Source: Clostridium sp. (GTDB lineage: Bacteria > Bacillota > Clostridia > Lachnospirales > Lachnospiraceae). Taken from it: DNA of 64,000 nt. The stretch is taken from NCBI GenBank assembly GCA_018377235.1, contig JAGZZT010000012.1, positions 1-64,000 on the forward strand, in the 5' to 3' direction. The notes beneath the pieces are model-generated. The model made no database searches and was not told the DNA's origin. It saw nothing but the letters and a program-made list of their open reading frames with translations. Below are positions 33,486 to 42,563 of this stretch, piece by piece (position 1 is the stretch's first letter; each line of letters begins with the position of its first letter). Position numbers and translations under genes: made by a program.

Positions 33486-33875
33486 TTAAAAACACTTATT
33501 CCCGCAGGCACTCACATTTCCATTGCTCTCGCCGGATTGCTGTTCGCTTCTGCTCTCTTTTGTCTCAAAATGGAGCTGGCCGTTTAAAAACTTTTCTACC
33601 TGTTCTCTGGCTGATCCGTAGGCTCCGCCCATAACCTGAATCTTAACATCCTGGAGATTTAAAAGGGAAGCCACGCCGATATTACCACAAATCACCACAT
33701 TGACTCCCTGATCTTTTAGGGCTGCTGCCGTCTGCGCAGGCGTCGTATCCTGGGAAATGGATACCAGCTCTTCCTCCAGAATATCAAACTCATCAACTGT
33801 ATAAATCTTAAACTGAGAAGCTTCATTGAAATGCTGAAATACCTGCTCCTCTGCATACGGAATTGCTATTTTCAT
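33486..33875 (-). CDS. NifX/NifB-type iron-molybdenum cluster-binding protein
   Basis: Small protein of the dinitrogenase iron-molybdenum cofactor-binding family, thought to carry or insert metal clusters. Seen: MKIAIPYAEEQVFQHFNEAS, then VVICGNIGVASLLNLQDVKI and VMGGAYGSAREQVEKFLNG. A Cys-containing tail (SACGNKCF) could bind metal. ATG 33875 has AAGGAGAC upstream; the longer frame to 33956 lacks a site. It lies ~170 bp downstream of the hydrogenase gene on the same strand, so a role in metal-cluster handling is plausible. Confidence 0.85.
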   Translation of the reverse strand: MKIAIPYAEEQVFQHFNEASQFKIYTVDEFDILEEELVSISQDTTPAQTAAALKDQGVNVVICGNIGVASLLNLQDVKIQVMGGAYGSAREQVEKFLNGQLHFETKESRSEQQSGESNGNVSACGNKCF

Positions 33876-34046
33876 ACATCTGTCTCCTTTCGAGGAATTT
33901 AACATCAGTATAAGCAATCCCCTCCGGAAAGTCAATGGCTGGCAAATTTCGCACACGACAAAGGCATAAATGCTTCAGCATCAATGCACGAACCGAGCAG
34001 AAAACGCAGCCCATGCCCGAGGAAAAATTTTCGGTGGCTTTATGAA

Positions 34047-35570
34047 TTAGTCAACCAGCTTATCTAACTCTTTTACATGCTCTGTCTCACTGGATGTAGC
34101 ATGCTGAGCCTTGGATGCGTACTGCTTTACAGCCGCCTGAGACTTCTTGATCGGCTGCATGGTTCCTGCGCCCGCTACACAGCCGCCTGGACAGGCCATA
34201 CCCTCTAACAGATAACCATTATATTTTCCTGCCTTAGCAAGGGTTAAAAGCTTGCGGCAGTCCTTCAAGCCTTCTGCATTGGCAATTTTAATCTCTCGCT
34301 CCGGGAATCTCTTCTTAATTACATTTACAACCGACTGGGCAACTCCTCCTGCTACGGCAAAGTTACGTCCGTCTGTGGATGCATCATTTACGCCATCTGG
34401 ATCTTCTGCCATATTTTCAATATCCACATGCTTTGCGTCAAAAATTCCCGCCATCTCCTCAAATGTCAGAACGAAATCTACTTCGCTGCGCACGCTTCTT
34501 CTCATAGCCTCCAGCTTCTTGGCCGCGCACGGTCCTATAAATACAACCTTGGCATTCTCATGTTTGCTCTTAATCAGCCTTGCGGTCAGAGTCATCGGAG
34601 TCAGGGCCATGGAAATGCAGTTAGCCTGCTCTGGGAACAGCTTCTTAGCCATCATGGACCATGCCGGACAGCAGGAGGTAGCCATAAATGGAATCTGCTC
34701 CGGAACCTCTTTCATGAAATCAATAGCCTCCTGCGTAGCGCACAGATCGGCTCCGATCGCCACCTCAAAGACGTCTGCAAAGCCCAGCTGCTTCATGGCC
34801 GCACGCAGCTTTCCTGGAGTTACTTTAGGTCCGAACTGGCCTACGAATGCAGGAGCCACAGCCGCGTACACACGCTCTCCGGACTGAATTGCACGGATGA
34901 CCTGGAAAATCTGAGACTTATCAGCAATTGCGCCAAACGGGCAGTTTACAAGGCACTGTCCACAGGAAACGCACTTCTCATAGTCGATCTCAGCCTTTCC
35001 ATTTACATCAGAATGAATGGCATCCATACCGCAGGCAGCCGCACAGGGGCGCTCCTGGACAATAATTGCGTTATATCCGCAGACGTCCTTACACTTTCCG
35101 CACTTAATACATTTGTCCTGATCAATGTAGGAACGGCCGTTCGTCCTGTCAAGCGTTACAGCTCCCTTCGGACAGACCTCCACACACGGGTGAGCCAGAC
35201 AGCCCTGGCAGCCGTCTGTCACATACACGCGCTTTTCATGGCAGGCGTTGCAGGCAAACTTGATTACATTGATTAACGGCGGAGTATAATAGGTCTCTGC
35301 TTTGTCTGCCGCCTCAATATTATCGGATAAAGGAGCGTGCTCTGCCGCGCCTCTGCACGGAAGGCCCATAGCCAGTCTTAAACGCTCCCCTACAATAGCT
35401 CTCTCTAAAAAAACATCGTTTCTGAAGTTTCCAACTTCTCCCGGAATAATCTTATATGGAAGTTCCTCAATTCTCTTATCTACCGGCCACTCTGTGTGAT
35501 AGGCCATACGCGCTACCTCACGGAAAATTCGGTGACGGATTTCCTGGATTCGTGTCTCGACTCCTCTCAT
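34047..35570 (-). CDS. Monomeric [FeFe] hydrogenase
   Basis: Couples ferredoxin oxidation to H2 evolution, or the reverse, in anaerobic energy metabolism. Seen: an N-terminal Cys-rich region with several 4Fe-4S motifs (CQGCLAHPCVEVCP; CIKCGKCKDVCG; CVSCGQCLVNCP). The H-cluster motifs follow: TSCCPAW, GPCAAKK and EGMACPGGCVAGAG. The domain order fits a group B-type enzyme. ATG 35570 (MRGVETRIQEIRHRI) follows AGAGAGG; the 48-codon upstream extension has no such site. No maturase genes (hydEFG) are in view. Confidence 0.93.
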   Translation of the reverse strand: MRGVETRIQEIRHRIFREVARMAYHTEWPVDKRIEELPYKIIPGEVGNFRNDVFLERAIVGERLRLAMGLPCRGAAEHAPLSDNIEAADKAETYYTPPLINVIKFACNACHEKRVYVTDGCQGCLAHPCVEVCPKGAVTLDRTNGRSYIDQDKCIKCGKCKDVCGYNAIIVQERPCAAACGMDAIHSDVNGKAEIDYEKCVSCGQCLVNCPFGAIADKSQIFQVIRAIQSGERVYAAVAPAFVGQFGPKVTPGKLRAAMKQLGFADVFEVAIGADLCATQEAIDFMKEVPEQIPFMATSCCPAWSMMAKKLFPEQANCISMALTPMTLTARLIKSKHENAKVVFIGPCAAKKLEAMRRSVRSEVDFVLTFEEMAGIFDAKHVDIENMAEDPDGVNDASTDGRNFAVAGGVAQSVVNVIKKRFPEREIKIANAEGLKDCRKLLTLAKAGKYNGYLLEGMACPGGCVAGAGTMQPIKKSQAAVKQYASKAQHATSSETEHVKELDKLVD

Positions 35571-35786
35571 ACTGTAACCTCTCTTTCTATTCTCTTGTCT
35601 GGGATCTATTTTAATGAAAACGCTGTCTGCGTTTGATTCCCATCTTTTCGTTAAGAATATAACGCATGTTCCCCATGAATAGCAAGTTCTTAATCGCATA
35701 CAATCGTATTTCATAGGGCTGTCGTGGCAAAATTATTAATCTTTGTCAAAAAAATCTCAAACATACAAATTTGTTTTTCTCCGGCA

Positions 35787-35816
35787 TTGAAAAAGCAGGG
35801 CAAAATCGATTATAAT
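35787..35816 (+). promoter_or_regulatory. nagB promoter
   Basis: TTGAAA (35787-35792) and TATAAT (35811-35816), 18 nt apart. The ~85 nt leader contains GCATCC..GGATGAGC that could pair. No known riboswitch was recognised. Confidence 0.65.
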
Positions 35817-35905
35817 AGGAGAGCAAACGCGCATCCTGCCCGGAGATTTCCGTTTTATCCCTCTTCCTGCCGGATGAGCAATTCAGTGATAAAGGAGAAT
35901 TGATT

Positions 35906-36649
35906 ATGCGAATTATTGAAGCTGCGAATTATGAGGACTTAAGCCGCAAAGCCGCTGATCTCATTGCTGCTCAGGTCATTTTAAAGCCAGACTGCGTGCT
36001 GGGACTTGCCACAGGATCTACTCCGGAAGGAACCTACAAGGAACTGGTAACGCGCTATGAGCAGGGCGTTCTGGACTTTTCCCAGGTTTCCTCTGTCAAT
36101 CTTGACGAGTACAGAGGTCTCTCCCAGGACAACGACCAGAGCTACCGCTATTTTATGAACCGCCATCTGTTTGACCATGTGAATATCGACAAGGCCCGCA
36201 CTCATGTGCCCAACGGAAAAGAGCCTGACTCCGACAAGGCCTGCGCAGACTACGACGCGCAGATTCTGTCTATGGGCGGCGTTGATTTACAGCTGTTAGG
36301 CATCGGCGGAAATGGCCATATCGGCTTTAACGAGCCCTGCGATGAGTTTGTAGTGGGTACTCACTGTGTAAATCTGACACAGAGTACCATTGAGGCGAAC
36401 GCCAGATTCTTCTCCTCCATTGATGAGGTTCCAAAGCAGGCCTACACCATGGGAATCGGAAATATCATGGCCGCCAAGAAGATCCTTCTTTTAGCTTCCG
36501 GCGCTGGAAAGTCTCAGGCTATCTTCGATACATGCTTCGGCCCTGTGACCCCCCACGTGCCGGCGTCTGTCCTTCAGCTTCATCCTGACACTGTGATTAT
36601 CGCAGATACAGAGGCCCTGTCCCTGGCAAAAGAAAAGGGAGTATTCTAA
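35906..36649 (+). CDS. nagB: Glucosamine-6-phosphate deaminase
   Basis: Converts glucosamine-6-phosphate to fructose-6-phosphate and ammonia. Seen: LGLATGSTPEGTYKELV, SVNLDEYRGL, the active-site region LLGIGGNGHIGFNEPCDEF and MGIGNIMAAKKILLLASG. ATG 35906 is 8 nt from AAGGAG. Length ~247. The partner nagA lies next to it on the opposite strand, convergent, with a terminator for each in the 167 bp between them. Confidence 0.96.
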   Translation: MRIIEAANYEDLSRKAADLIAAQVILKPDCVLGLATGSTPEGTYKELVTRYEQGVLDFSQVSSVNLDEYRGLSQDNDQSYRYFMNRHLFDHVNIDKARTHVPNGKEPDSDKACADYDAQILSMGGVDLQLLGIGGNGHIGFNEPCDEFVVGTHCVNLTQSTIEANARFFSSIDEVPKQAYTMGIGNIMAAKKILLLASGAGKSQAIFDTCFGPVTPHVPASVLQLHPDTVIIADTEALSLAKEKGVF

Positions 36650-36662
36650 ATAAAATGCAAAC

Positions 36663-36710
36663 ATCAAATGTTTCTGTTCCATCAAACGCTTAGTCACAGA
36701 AACATTTGAT
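36663..36710 (+). terminator. nagB terminator
   Basis: Perfect 15-bp arms ATCAAATGTTTCTGT and ACAGAAACATTTGAT followed by TTTTG, 14 bp after the nagB stop. Confidence 0.85.
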
Positions 36711-36746
36711 TTTGCCATTCTATTGCAATTTGAATTTCAGTAAAAA

Positions 36747-36797
36747 GAGGCTGTATATTCCAGTAACTTCCGCAATGGAGCTGGAACATACGGCCTC
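36747..36797 (-). terminator. nagA terminator
   Basis: On the minus strand, arms GAGGCCGTATGTTCCAG and CTGGAATATACAGCCTC (one mismatch and wobble pairs) are followed by TTTTTAC, 20 bp after the nagA stop. Confidence 0.8.
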
Positions 36798-36816
36798 GTC
36801 TTATCTATAGGCTTTT

Positions 36817-37956
36817 TTACAGCATCTTTCTGCCCCGGCAGTAGGTCTGGGCTACGTCGTAATTGTCCTCCAGAACAACCAGATCCGCGTCATATCCAGC
36901 GCAGATCTTTCCTTTCCTGTCATCCACGCCCAGGCATCTGGCCGGGTTGATGGTACAGGAGTTGAGGGCTGAATCGAATGGAATCATAGCCTTCTCTGCC
37001 AGAATCTGCAGTCCCCGGTTCATATGCAGCGTACTTCCTGCAATGGTATTCGTTCCCTTCAGATAAGCCAGCCCCTCCGCAGTAATCTCGATGTCATGGC
37101 CTCCCAGCTGGTACTTGCCTCCAGGCGGACAGTGCTTTGCCCTCAAAGAGTCTGTAACCATCATGGCGAAATCCCGGCCCTTCAGCTGATAGAAGTTATT
37201 AAGAGCCGATACGTGGGAATGATGTCCGTCAGCAATCACTTCTCCATAAATATCCCTTACCCTGAAAGCAGCTCCTACCAGCCCCGGCTTTCTGTGGGTA
37301 AAAGCTGTCATTCCATTGTAAACATGGGTCATGGACATGGCTCCATTGGCAATGGCCATCATAGCCTGCTCATAGGTGGCACAGGAATGTCCCATGCTGA
37401 CTACAACGCCTGTCTGTTTCAGATAACGGGTCAGGGCCAGTCCCGGATCATGCTCCGGCGCAAGTGTAATATAGCGGATATGGCCTCTGGCAGCCTCCTG
37501 ATATTTCTTAAACTGCTCCACACTGGGAACAGCAATTGCCTCCGGCGGCTGTGCTCCCTTGTACTCCATGTCTAAAAACGGCCCTTCAAAATGAATACCC
37601 AGAATCTCTGCTCCCTCATATTCTCCCTCTGCCACATCAGCCACATTTCTGACAGCGTCTAAAAGCACCTCAGGCATCTGAGTTACAGTGGTAGGCAGGA
37701 TTGAGGTCACGCCTTCCTCCGGAATCCGTCTCATCCACTCTCTGAGCCCTTCCGGCTCTGCATCATTTGTATCGAAGCCGTAGGCTCCGTGAGTGTGAAC
37801 ATCGATAAAGCCTGGAACGATCCTCTTATCTCCCCAGTCCTCATCAGCCTCCATGTTCCCATACTCTGATATCTGAACAATCTTATCTCCCTCTATCTGA
37901 AGCTGAAGGGGCAGAAACTGTCCCGCCGTCCAGACACGCCTGCTCTGAAGAATCAT
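36817..37956 (-). CDS. nagA: N-acetylglucosamine-6-phosphate deacetylase
   Basis: Removes acetate from GlcNAc-6-phosphate, feeding NagB. Seen: metal-binding VPGFIDVHTHGAYGFDTND, GIHFEGPFLDMEYKGAQ, VSMGHSCATYEQAMMAI, VIADGHHSHVSAL and catalytic MVTDSLRAKHCPPG. The C-terminal amidohydrolase strand (YDADLVVLEDNY) is present. Length 379 is normal. ATG 37956 has AGGAGG at the usual spacing. Confidence 0.95.
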   Translation of the reverse strand: MILQSRRVWTAGQFLPLQLQIEGDKIVQISEYGNMEADEDWGDKRIVPGFIDVHTHGAYGFDTNDAEPEGLREWMRRIPEEGVTSILPTTVTQMPEVLLDAVRNVADVAEGEYEGAEILGIHFEGPFLDMEYKGAQPPEAIAVPSVEQFKKYQEAARGHIRYITLAPEHDPGLALTRYLKQTGVVVSMGHSCATYEQAMMAIANGAMSMTHVYNGMTAFTHRKPGLVGAAFRVRDIYGEVIADGHHSHVSALNNFYQLKGRDFAMMVTDSLRAKHCPPGGKYQLGGHDIEITAEGLAYLKGTNTIAGSTLHMNRGLQILAEKAMIPFDSALNSCTINPARCLGVDDRKGKICAGYDADLVVLEDNYDVAQTYCRGRKML

Positions 37957-37980
37957 GATATTTCCTCCTGTCTTCTATTT

Positions 37981-38472
37981 TTACTGCCAGTCATAATTTC
38001 TCAAATGTCCCTGCATAGTCATTTTCTCAAACCCATTCTGTCTGAGAGCCTCATAGAGAATAATGGAGACAGAATTGGACAGATTCAAAGAACGGATATC
38101 GCCCCACATGGGAATCCGGATGCAGGTTTCCTGATGATTTACCAGAATCTCTTCCGGAATGCCTCGGCTCTCCGGGCCGAACATGATATAACAGTCCGGT
38201 TCATAAGCCGGCTCTGTATACACATTCGGAGCCTTGGTAGTAGCCATGTAGAGCTTTGCTCCCGGATTCCTGTTAAGAAAGTCCTGAAAATCACTGTATA
38301 CAGTCACATCCAGCTTATCCCAATAATCAAGTCCAGCCCTCTTTAACGCCTTCTCATTTAGCTTGAATCCAAGGGGCTCTATCAGGTGCAGCCTGGTTCC
38401 AGTTGCCACACAGGTTCTTCCGATATTTCCGGTATTGGCCGGCATCTCCGGCTCATACAGCACAATATTCAT
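37981..38472 (-). CDS. trmL: tRNA (cytidine(34)-2'-O)-methyltransferase (TrmL, SPOUT fold)
   Basis: Methylates the wobble ribose of tRNA-Leu using AdoMet. Seen: knotted-fold motifs MNIVLYEPEMPANTGNIGRT, IMFGPESRGIPEEIL and IRIPMWGDIRSLNLSNSVSI. Length 163 matches TrmL. ATG 38472 follows GAGGT. It lies 24 bp upstream of nagA on the same strand and may be co-transcribed with it. Confidence 0.94.
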   Translation of the reverse strand: MNIVLYEPEMPANTGNIGRTCVATGTRLHLIEPLGFKLNEKALKRAGLDYWDKLDVTVYSDFQDFLNRNPGAKLYMATTKAPNVYTEPAYEPDCYIMFGPESRGIPEEILVNHQETCIRIPMWGDIRSLNLSNSVSIILYEALRQNGFEKMTMQGHLRNYDWQ

Positions 38473-38513
38473 CTTATGTCAACCTCTTTCCGTATCTTTC
38501 CTTCCTCATTTCT

Positions 38514-39704
38514 CTATTCGCTTTTCTCTTTCCCAGCGTTCTCCTCATCCAGCCGGTTTACGAACCGACGGATTCTCCGGATTGCCCGCTTCAAATCCTC
38601 CAGGGAGTAAGCGTAGGAAACTCTCAGATACCCCTCTCCGCAGTCTCCGAAGGCAGTCCCCGGTACGATGGCAATCTTCTCCTCCCGAAGCAGCCTGGTG
38701 GCAAATTCTTCGGAAGTCATATGAAACCGCTTAATGCAGGGGAACATATAGAAGGCCCCGTATGGCTCAAAGCAGTCCATTCCCAGAGAGCGGAACTCCT
38801 TCAACAGATATCTGCGCCTTTCATCGTAGGAACGCTTCATTTCCTCAATATCATTGTCTCCGTTCTTTACAGCTTCCACCGCCGCATACTGGCTGGTGGT
38901 AGGCGCACACATGATAGCGTACTGATGGATTTTCAGCATCTGCTTTAAAATCTGTGCAGGAGCACAGGCATAGCCGATTCTCCACCCTGTCATGGCATAG
39001 GCCTTGGAAAAACCATTGATCAGCACCGTTCTCTCCTTCATGCCTGGAAGAGAAGCGATGGTCACATGCTTTTTCCTGTAGGTCAGCTCTGCATAGATCT
39101 CATCACTGATAACGAAGAGATCCTTTTCCTTCACAATCTCCGCTACAGCCTCCAGATCTTCCCGCTCCATAATCGCTCCTGTAGGATTGTTGGGAAATGG
39201 CAGCACCAAAAGCTTCGTCCTGTCTGTAATTTTCTCCAGCAGCTTCTCTCTGGTCAGACGGAACTGATCCTTCTCCTCCAGCTCAATCACCACAGGCACT
39301 CCTCCCGCCAGAATGGTACAGGGTACATAGGACACATAACTGGGCTGAGGAATCAGCACCTCGTCGCCTGGATCCAGCATAGCCCGCAGAGCCGCATCAA
39401 TGGCTTCGCTTCCGCCGATAGTTACCATCACCTCTTTATTGTAATCGTACTCTACCTGCATCCGCCGCTTCATATAATTACAGATTTCCTGTTTCAGCTC
39501 TTTCAGGCCTGCATTGGAGGTATAAAATGTTTTTCCCATCTCCAGGGAGCGGATGCCTGCATCTCTCACATGCCAGGGCGTATCGAAATCCGGCTCTCCC
39601 ACACCCAGAGAGATAGCTCCCTCCATCTCGCTTACAATGTCAAAAAACTTGCGGATGCCAGACGGCGGAATATTTACAATCGTGTTAGATAAGGGATTTC
39701 TCAT
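38514..39704 (-). CDS. PLP-dependent class I/II aminotransferase
   Basis: Fold type I aminotransferase of the aspartate/aromatic group. Seen: SLGVGEPDFDTPWHVRDA, LPFPNNPTGAIMEREDL, FVISDEIYAELTY and the lysine-containing LINGFSKAYAMTGWRIGYA, then FLRVSYA-like YLRVSYAYSLEDLKRAI. Length 396. It shares an ATGA with the Lrp-type gene upstream; this regulator-aminotransferase pairing suggests control by an amino acid. The amino acid specificity cannot be read from sequence alone. Confidence 0.92.
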   Translation of the reverse strand: MRNPLSNTIVNIPPSGIRKFFDIVSEMEGAISLGVGEPDFDTPWHVRDAGIRSLEMGKTFYTSNAGLKELKQEICNYMKRRMQVEYDYNKEVMVTIGGSEAIDAALRAMLDPGDEVLIPQPSYVSYVPCTILAGGVPVVIELEEKDQFRLTREKLLEKITDRTKLLVLPFPNNPTGAIMEREDLEAVAEIVKEKDLFVISDEIYAELTYRKKHVTIASLPGMKERTVLINGFSKAYAMTGWRIGYACAPAQILKQMLKIHQYAIMCAPTTSQYAAVEAVKNGDNDIEEMKRSYDERRRYLLKEFRSLGMDCFEPYGAFYMFPCIKRFHMTSEEFATRLLREEKIAIVPGTAFGDCGEGYLRVSYAYSLEDLKRAIRRIRRFVNRLDEENAGKEKSE

Positions 39705-40183
39705 GGGTTAATCAACATCCTTTCGTCCTGGGGTCCATCGCTTAAAACTGTACCGTGGTCCTTGTATTTTTTCAGCACAAAATGAGTGGCTGTGCTGATA
39801 ACAGAGTCAATAGTCGCCAGCTTCTCAGATACGAACTGAGCTACGCCGCGCATGGTTTTTCCCTCTATAATAACTGTAAAATCATAAACGCCTGACATCA
39901 AATACACAGCCTTTACTTCACTGTACAGCGCAAGGCGCTCTGCGATTTTTTCAAATCCCATCTGCCTCTGCGGAGTTACCTTCACCTCAATCAGGGCAAT
40001 TACTTTCTCATCCTCCGTGTTGTCCCAGTTAATCAGGGTGTGGTAACCGCAGATAATGTGTTCCTCTTCCATTTCAGCAATCTCCGCCGCCACTGCCGCC
40101 TCATTTTCCCCCAGGATCTCCGCCAGTTCCGCTGTGCTGATCCGGCTGTTTTTTTCGATGACTGCTAAAATTCGTTCTCTCAT
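39701..40183 (-). CDS. Lrp/AsnC-family transcriptional regulator
   Basis: Seen: an N-terminal winged HTH (NSRISTAELAEILGENEAAV) and a C-terminal RAM ligand-binding domain (EVKAVYLMSGVYDFTVIIEG). Length 160 is typical. ATG 40183 has AAGGAGG. It is co-translated with the aminotransferase, which is a likely target. A ~100 bp A/T-rich gap upstream probably holds its promoter. Confidence 0.92.
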   Translation of the reverse strand: MRERILAVIEKNSRISTAELAEILGENEAAVAAEIAEMEEEHIICGYHTLINWDNTEDEKVIALIEVKVTPQRQMGFEKIAERLALYSEVKAVYLMSGVYDFTVIIEGKTMRGVAQFVSEKLATIDSVISTATHFVLKKYKDHGTVLSDGPQDERMLINP

Positions 40184-40284
40184 ACTGCTGCCTCCTTCTG
40201 ATTTCTTATGGTTGTTCTGTCATTATAATAATTAGAAACCATTATAATCTCTGTGTATTTTTAAAATTTTCAAAATTCTTTAAA

Positions 40285-40875
40285 TTACTTTAATAATCCT
40301 AATTTTTCCAGTTCATCCGTCTTGGGACGATCCAGAAATGTCTCGATTTCTCCATTTAAAAGCCGTCTGGCTGGTCCGGGCCTCACAGTTCCGATTACCG
40401 CACCCTCAAAGCCTCTCCTCCTAAGCTCTCTCACTGCTGCGAAGCCGCTGTCTGCAGCCATAAGAAAGCATCCTCCGGAATGAAGCCGGTAAGGGTTCAG
40501 ATCAAAGAGCTCGCAGGCCTCCACTGTCTCCTGCCGGAGAGGAATGGCACGAAGCTCGATAGAGCAGCCAAGGCCATAGGCCTCCAAAAGTCTCCAGAGG
40601 CAGTTCATAACGCCTCCCTCTCCCACCGGCTCCATATCTGTGATTCCTGTCTCCCTGCCGATCTCCTCCGCTTCCTCCTGAGATAACAGCCTCTGATCCA
40701 GCGCAAAGATACACTCTGCATACTGACGTGAAAAACGCTCCCTTACTGTACGCTCTCCCTTTCTGGCAGCCAGAGCCGCCCCAGTCAGACCGATACTTCC
40801 GGCTATGATAAGATCCTGGCCCGGCTTCAATGAGCCGGGCCTTTTTTCCTGTTCCTGATTCAAATGTCTGTTCAT
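40285..40875 (-). CDS. AIR-synthase-related protein (HypE/PurM C-terminal domain only)
   Basis: About 196 residues resembling the C-terminal half of HypE/PurM-type proteins. Seen: GQDLIIAGSIGLTGAALAAR, EVGEGG-like PVGEGGVMNCLWRLLEAYGL and LFDLNPYRLHSGGCFLMAAD, then GFEGAVIGTVRPGPARR. The N-terminal ATP-binding domain of full-length HypE is missing, and the upstream region does not encode it. Such half-length proteins exist in Lachnospiraceae; the role is unknown. ATG 40875 follows AGGAGG. Confidence 0.75.
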   Translation of the reverse strand: MNRHLNQEQEKRPGSLKPGQDLIIAGSIGLTGAALAARKGERTVRERFSRQYAECIFALDQRLLSQEEAEEIGRETGITDMEPVGEGGVMNCLWRLLEAYGLGCSIELRAIPLRQETVEACELFDLNPYRLHSGGCFLMAADSGFAAVRELRRRGFEGAVIGTVRPGPARRLLNGEIETFLDRPKTDELEKLGLLK

Positions 40876-40909
40876 GCACACCTCCTGTATACCTTTTCCA
40901 GGCTGGCAC

Positions 40910-42421
40910 TTACGGATTCGGCACAGACGCCGGATCCGCCGCAGGAGCGGCAGGGCTCACAGGCTCAGAGGCAGGACCTGCGGGACCTGACGGCTGCTCT
41001 GGAACAGGAACACTCTCCTGGGGCAGTGTCTCTGCCGGAGCCGACGGGTCGGTGACAGCTGGTATGGACGGAGCCGACGGTCCTACCCGGTATACGGCCT
41101 TTGACGCCATGTAGGTGTCTGTGTGAAGGATCTCCCGCCCTGTCTCTACTCCGTTTTCATAGACTACCTTCCAGAGCCTTGATTTCTTTCCTACGTGTCC
41201 AGAGGACTCTTTCACTCTGGCTCCCGGCGCCAGGGATGGATCAACCTTCTCCACCGGCGCTCCCGGATCCGTTGTCCCAAGCGTCTCGGAAATAAACTCA
41301 ATGGTTCTTCCCTCTGGCCGGGTATCCTTCCCATAAGCCGTAAAGGTAAGAGTATTTCCTGATACAGAACCTTCAATGTAGACAGGTGTATCGTAATTAT
41401 TCTTAAACTTCAAGTCTTTGTAGGTTCCTGCAATAGCCGCGTCCTCCGAAGGCTTTACATATCCCACGGTCATGGAATGATTCTGCCTCTGAGTCACCTC
41501 AAGCTCTGCCCGAAGCACCACATTATAGAGAGTCGTACACAGCTGGCAGGCGCCTCCTCCAATGGAATCCACCGTCCGGCCATTCTCATAGGAGCCGGCG
41601 GCTGCATATCCATTCTCAATAGTAAACGGTGTCAGCCAGGTATAGGCAGAAAATTCATCTCCAGGCATCAGAACCGTCCCATTAATCTTCGCGGCTCCTG
41701 TCTTCAGGTTCTGAGTTCTGGATCTGGCTCCTGCATTGAAATTTGTGCTGAAGGTTCCCAGCACGTCTGAAATAGTCTCCAGATCGGATCTGTGAATCCT
41801 GGGCTCTGTTTCTGTCACTACTGCCTCCACGGAGATGGAGTCAGAAATGCCCTGGTTCAGGGCAGTGTTAAGGGCCTCCCGGGTAGCATCGAAATCGACT
41901 CCCAGGCCAATCTCCTCGTCTGTAATTACAAAAGCCCCGTTTTCTCTGGAAATAGACGCGTCCTTCGCCTCCCTCACGTAGGGCGCACAGTTATCGTTTA
42001 CAAAGGCTGACAGCTTTTCATCGTCCAAAGACGCCTTTACAGTCAGGGAAAGGGGTTCCTTCTGAAGCTTTTTTGTCCGCGCAAAACGCTCTAAAAGGTT
42101 TCCGCCGGAATATTCTCCAATGGCAGCGCTCAGCTCTTCTTCATTTTCCCAGTAGAGTCCCAGCTCTCCGGCTGTGGAAGAAAAGCTGGTTCCATCAATG
42201 GAAACAGAAATTTCCTCCTCCTTCATAGAATCTACATACTCCTTCAGCTTCCCGGAAGCCTCCTCCGGCGTCCGCCCGGAAAAGTCAAGAGTCTCTTCTC
42301 CTGCTCCAGCCACAGAAAATCCCTCCGGAAGGATTCCCGCCTCTGCCTTCACAGGCTGCATAAATAAAATTCCGGCTGACAGAGCTGCTGTCAGGCCGGC
42401 TGTCCATAAATTCCTCTTCAT
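40910..42421 (-). CDS. VanW-family exported protein
   Basis: Cell-envelope protein of unknown activity. Seen: a signal peptide (LWTAGLTAALSAGILFM ending near AEA), two peptidoglycan-binding-like repeats, and the VanW core FSTNFNAGARSRTQNLK with MPGDEFSAYTWLTPF and SIGGGACQLCTTLYNVVLRA. A G5-like region (REILHTDTYMASKAVYRVG) and a ~70-residue Pro/Ser/Ala-rich tail follow. ATG 42421 follows AGAGGAG. Despite the name there is no link to vancomycin resistance here: no vanHAX genes are near. Confidence 0.9.
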   Translation of the reverse strand: MKRNLWTAGLTAALSAGILFMQPVKAEAGILPEGFSVAGAGEETLDFSGRTPEEASGKLKEYVDSMKEEEISVSIDGTSFSSTAGELGLYWENEEELSAAIGEYSGGNLLERFARTKKLQKEPLSLTVKASLDDEKLSAFVNDNCAPYVREAKDASISRENGAFVITDEEIGLGVDFDATREALNTALNQGISDSISVEAVVTETEPRIHRSDLETISDVLGTFSTNFNAGARSRTQNLKTGAAKINGTVLMPGDEFSAYTWLTPFTIENGYAAAGSYENGRTVDSIGGGACQLCTTLYNVVLRAELEVTQRQNHSMTVGYVKPSEDAAIAGTYKDLKFKNNYDTPVYIEGSVSGNTLTFTAYGKDTRPEGRTIEFISETLGTTDPGAPVEKVDPSLAPGARVKESSGHVGKKSRLWKVVYENGVETGREILHTDTYMASKAVYRVGPSAPSIPAVTDPSAPAETLPQESVPVPEQPSGPAGPASEPVSPAAPAADPASVPNP

Positions 42422-42442
42422 ACGCTGGAAAACTCCTCTTCC

Positions 42443-42556
42443 CTAAAATAAGGAGGATAAGCCTGCGATCACAGTTCCCCCTACCATGGTTATGAGAATG
42501 ATCACAACCATAATCGTAGTGATAATCTTTTTTGACTTGTTATTTCCCATAAACAT
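42443..42556 (-). CDS. Small single-pass membrane protein (37 residues)
   Basis: The frame encodes MFMGNNKSKKIITTIMVVII followed by LITMVGGTVIAGLSSLF. That is a short basic start and one transmembrane helix, as in the small DUF4044/Prli42-type proteins of Firmicutes. GAGGTGA lies upstream at good spacing. It sits between vanW and the exonuclease gene on the same strand, with gaps of 21 and 7 bp, so it is probably in their operon. The family name is a guess from size and layout. Confidence 0.65.
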   Translation of the reverse strand: MFMGNNKSKKIITTIMVVIILITMVGGTVIAGLSSLF

Positions 42557-42563
42557 ACGTCTC

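Noticed and set aside
40910..42421. Vancomycin resistance gene because of the VanW name
   Set aside because: VanW-family proteins are common envelope proteins in Clostridia and no vanHAX or vanRS genes are here.
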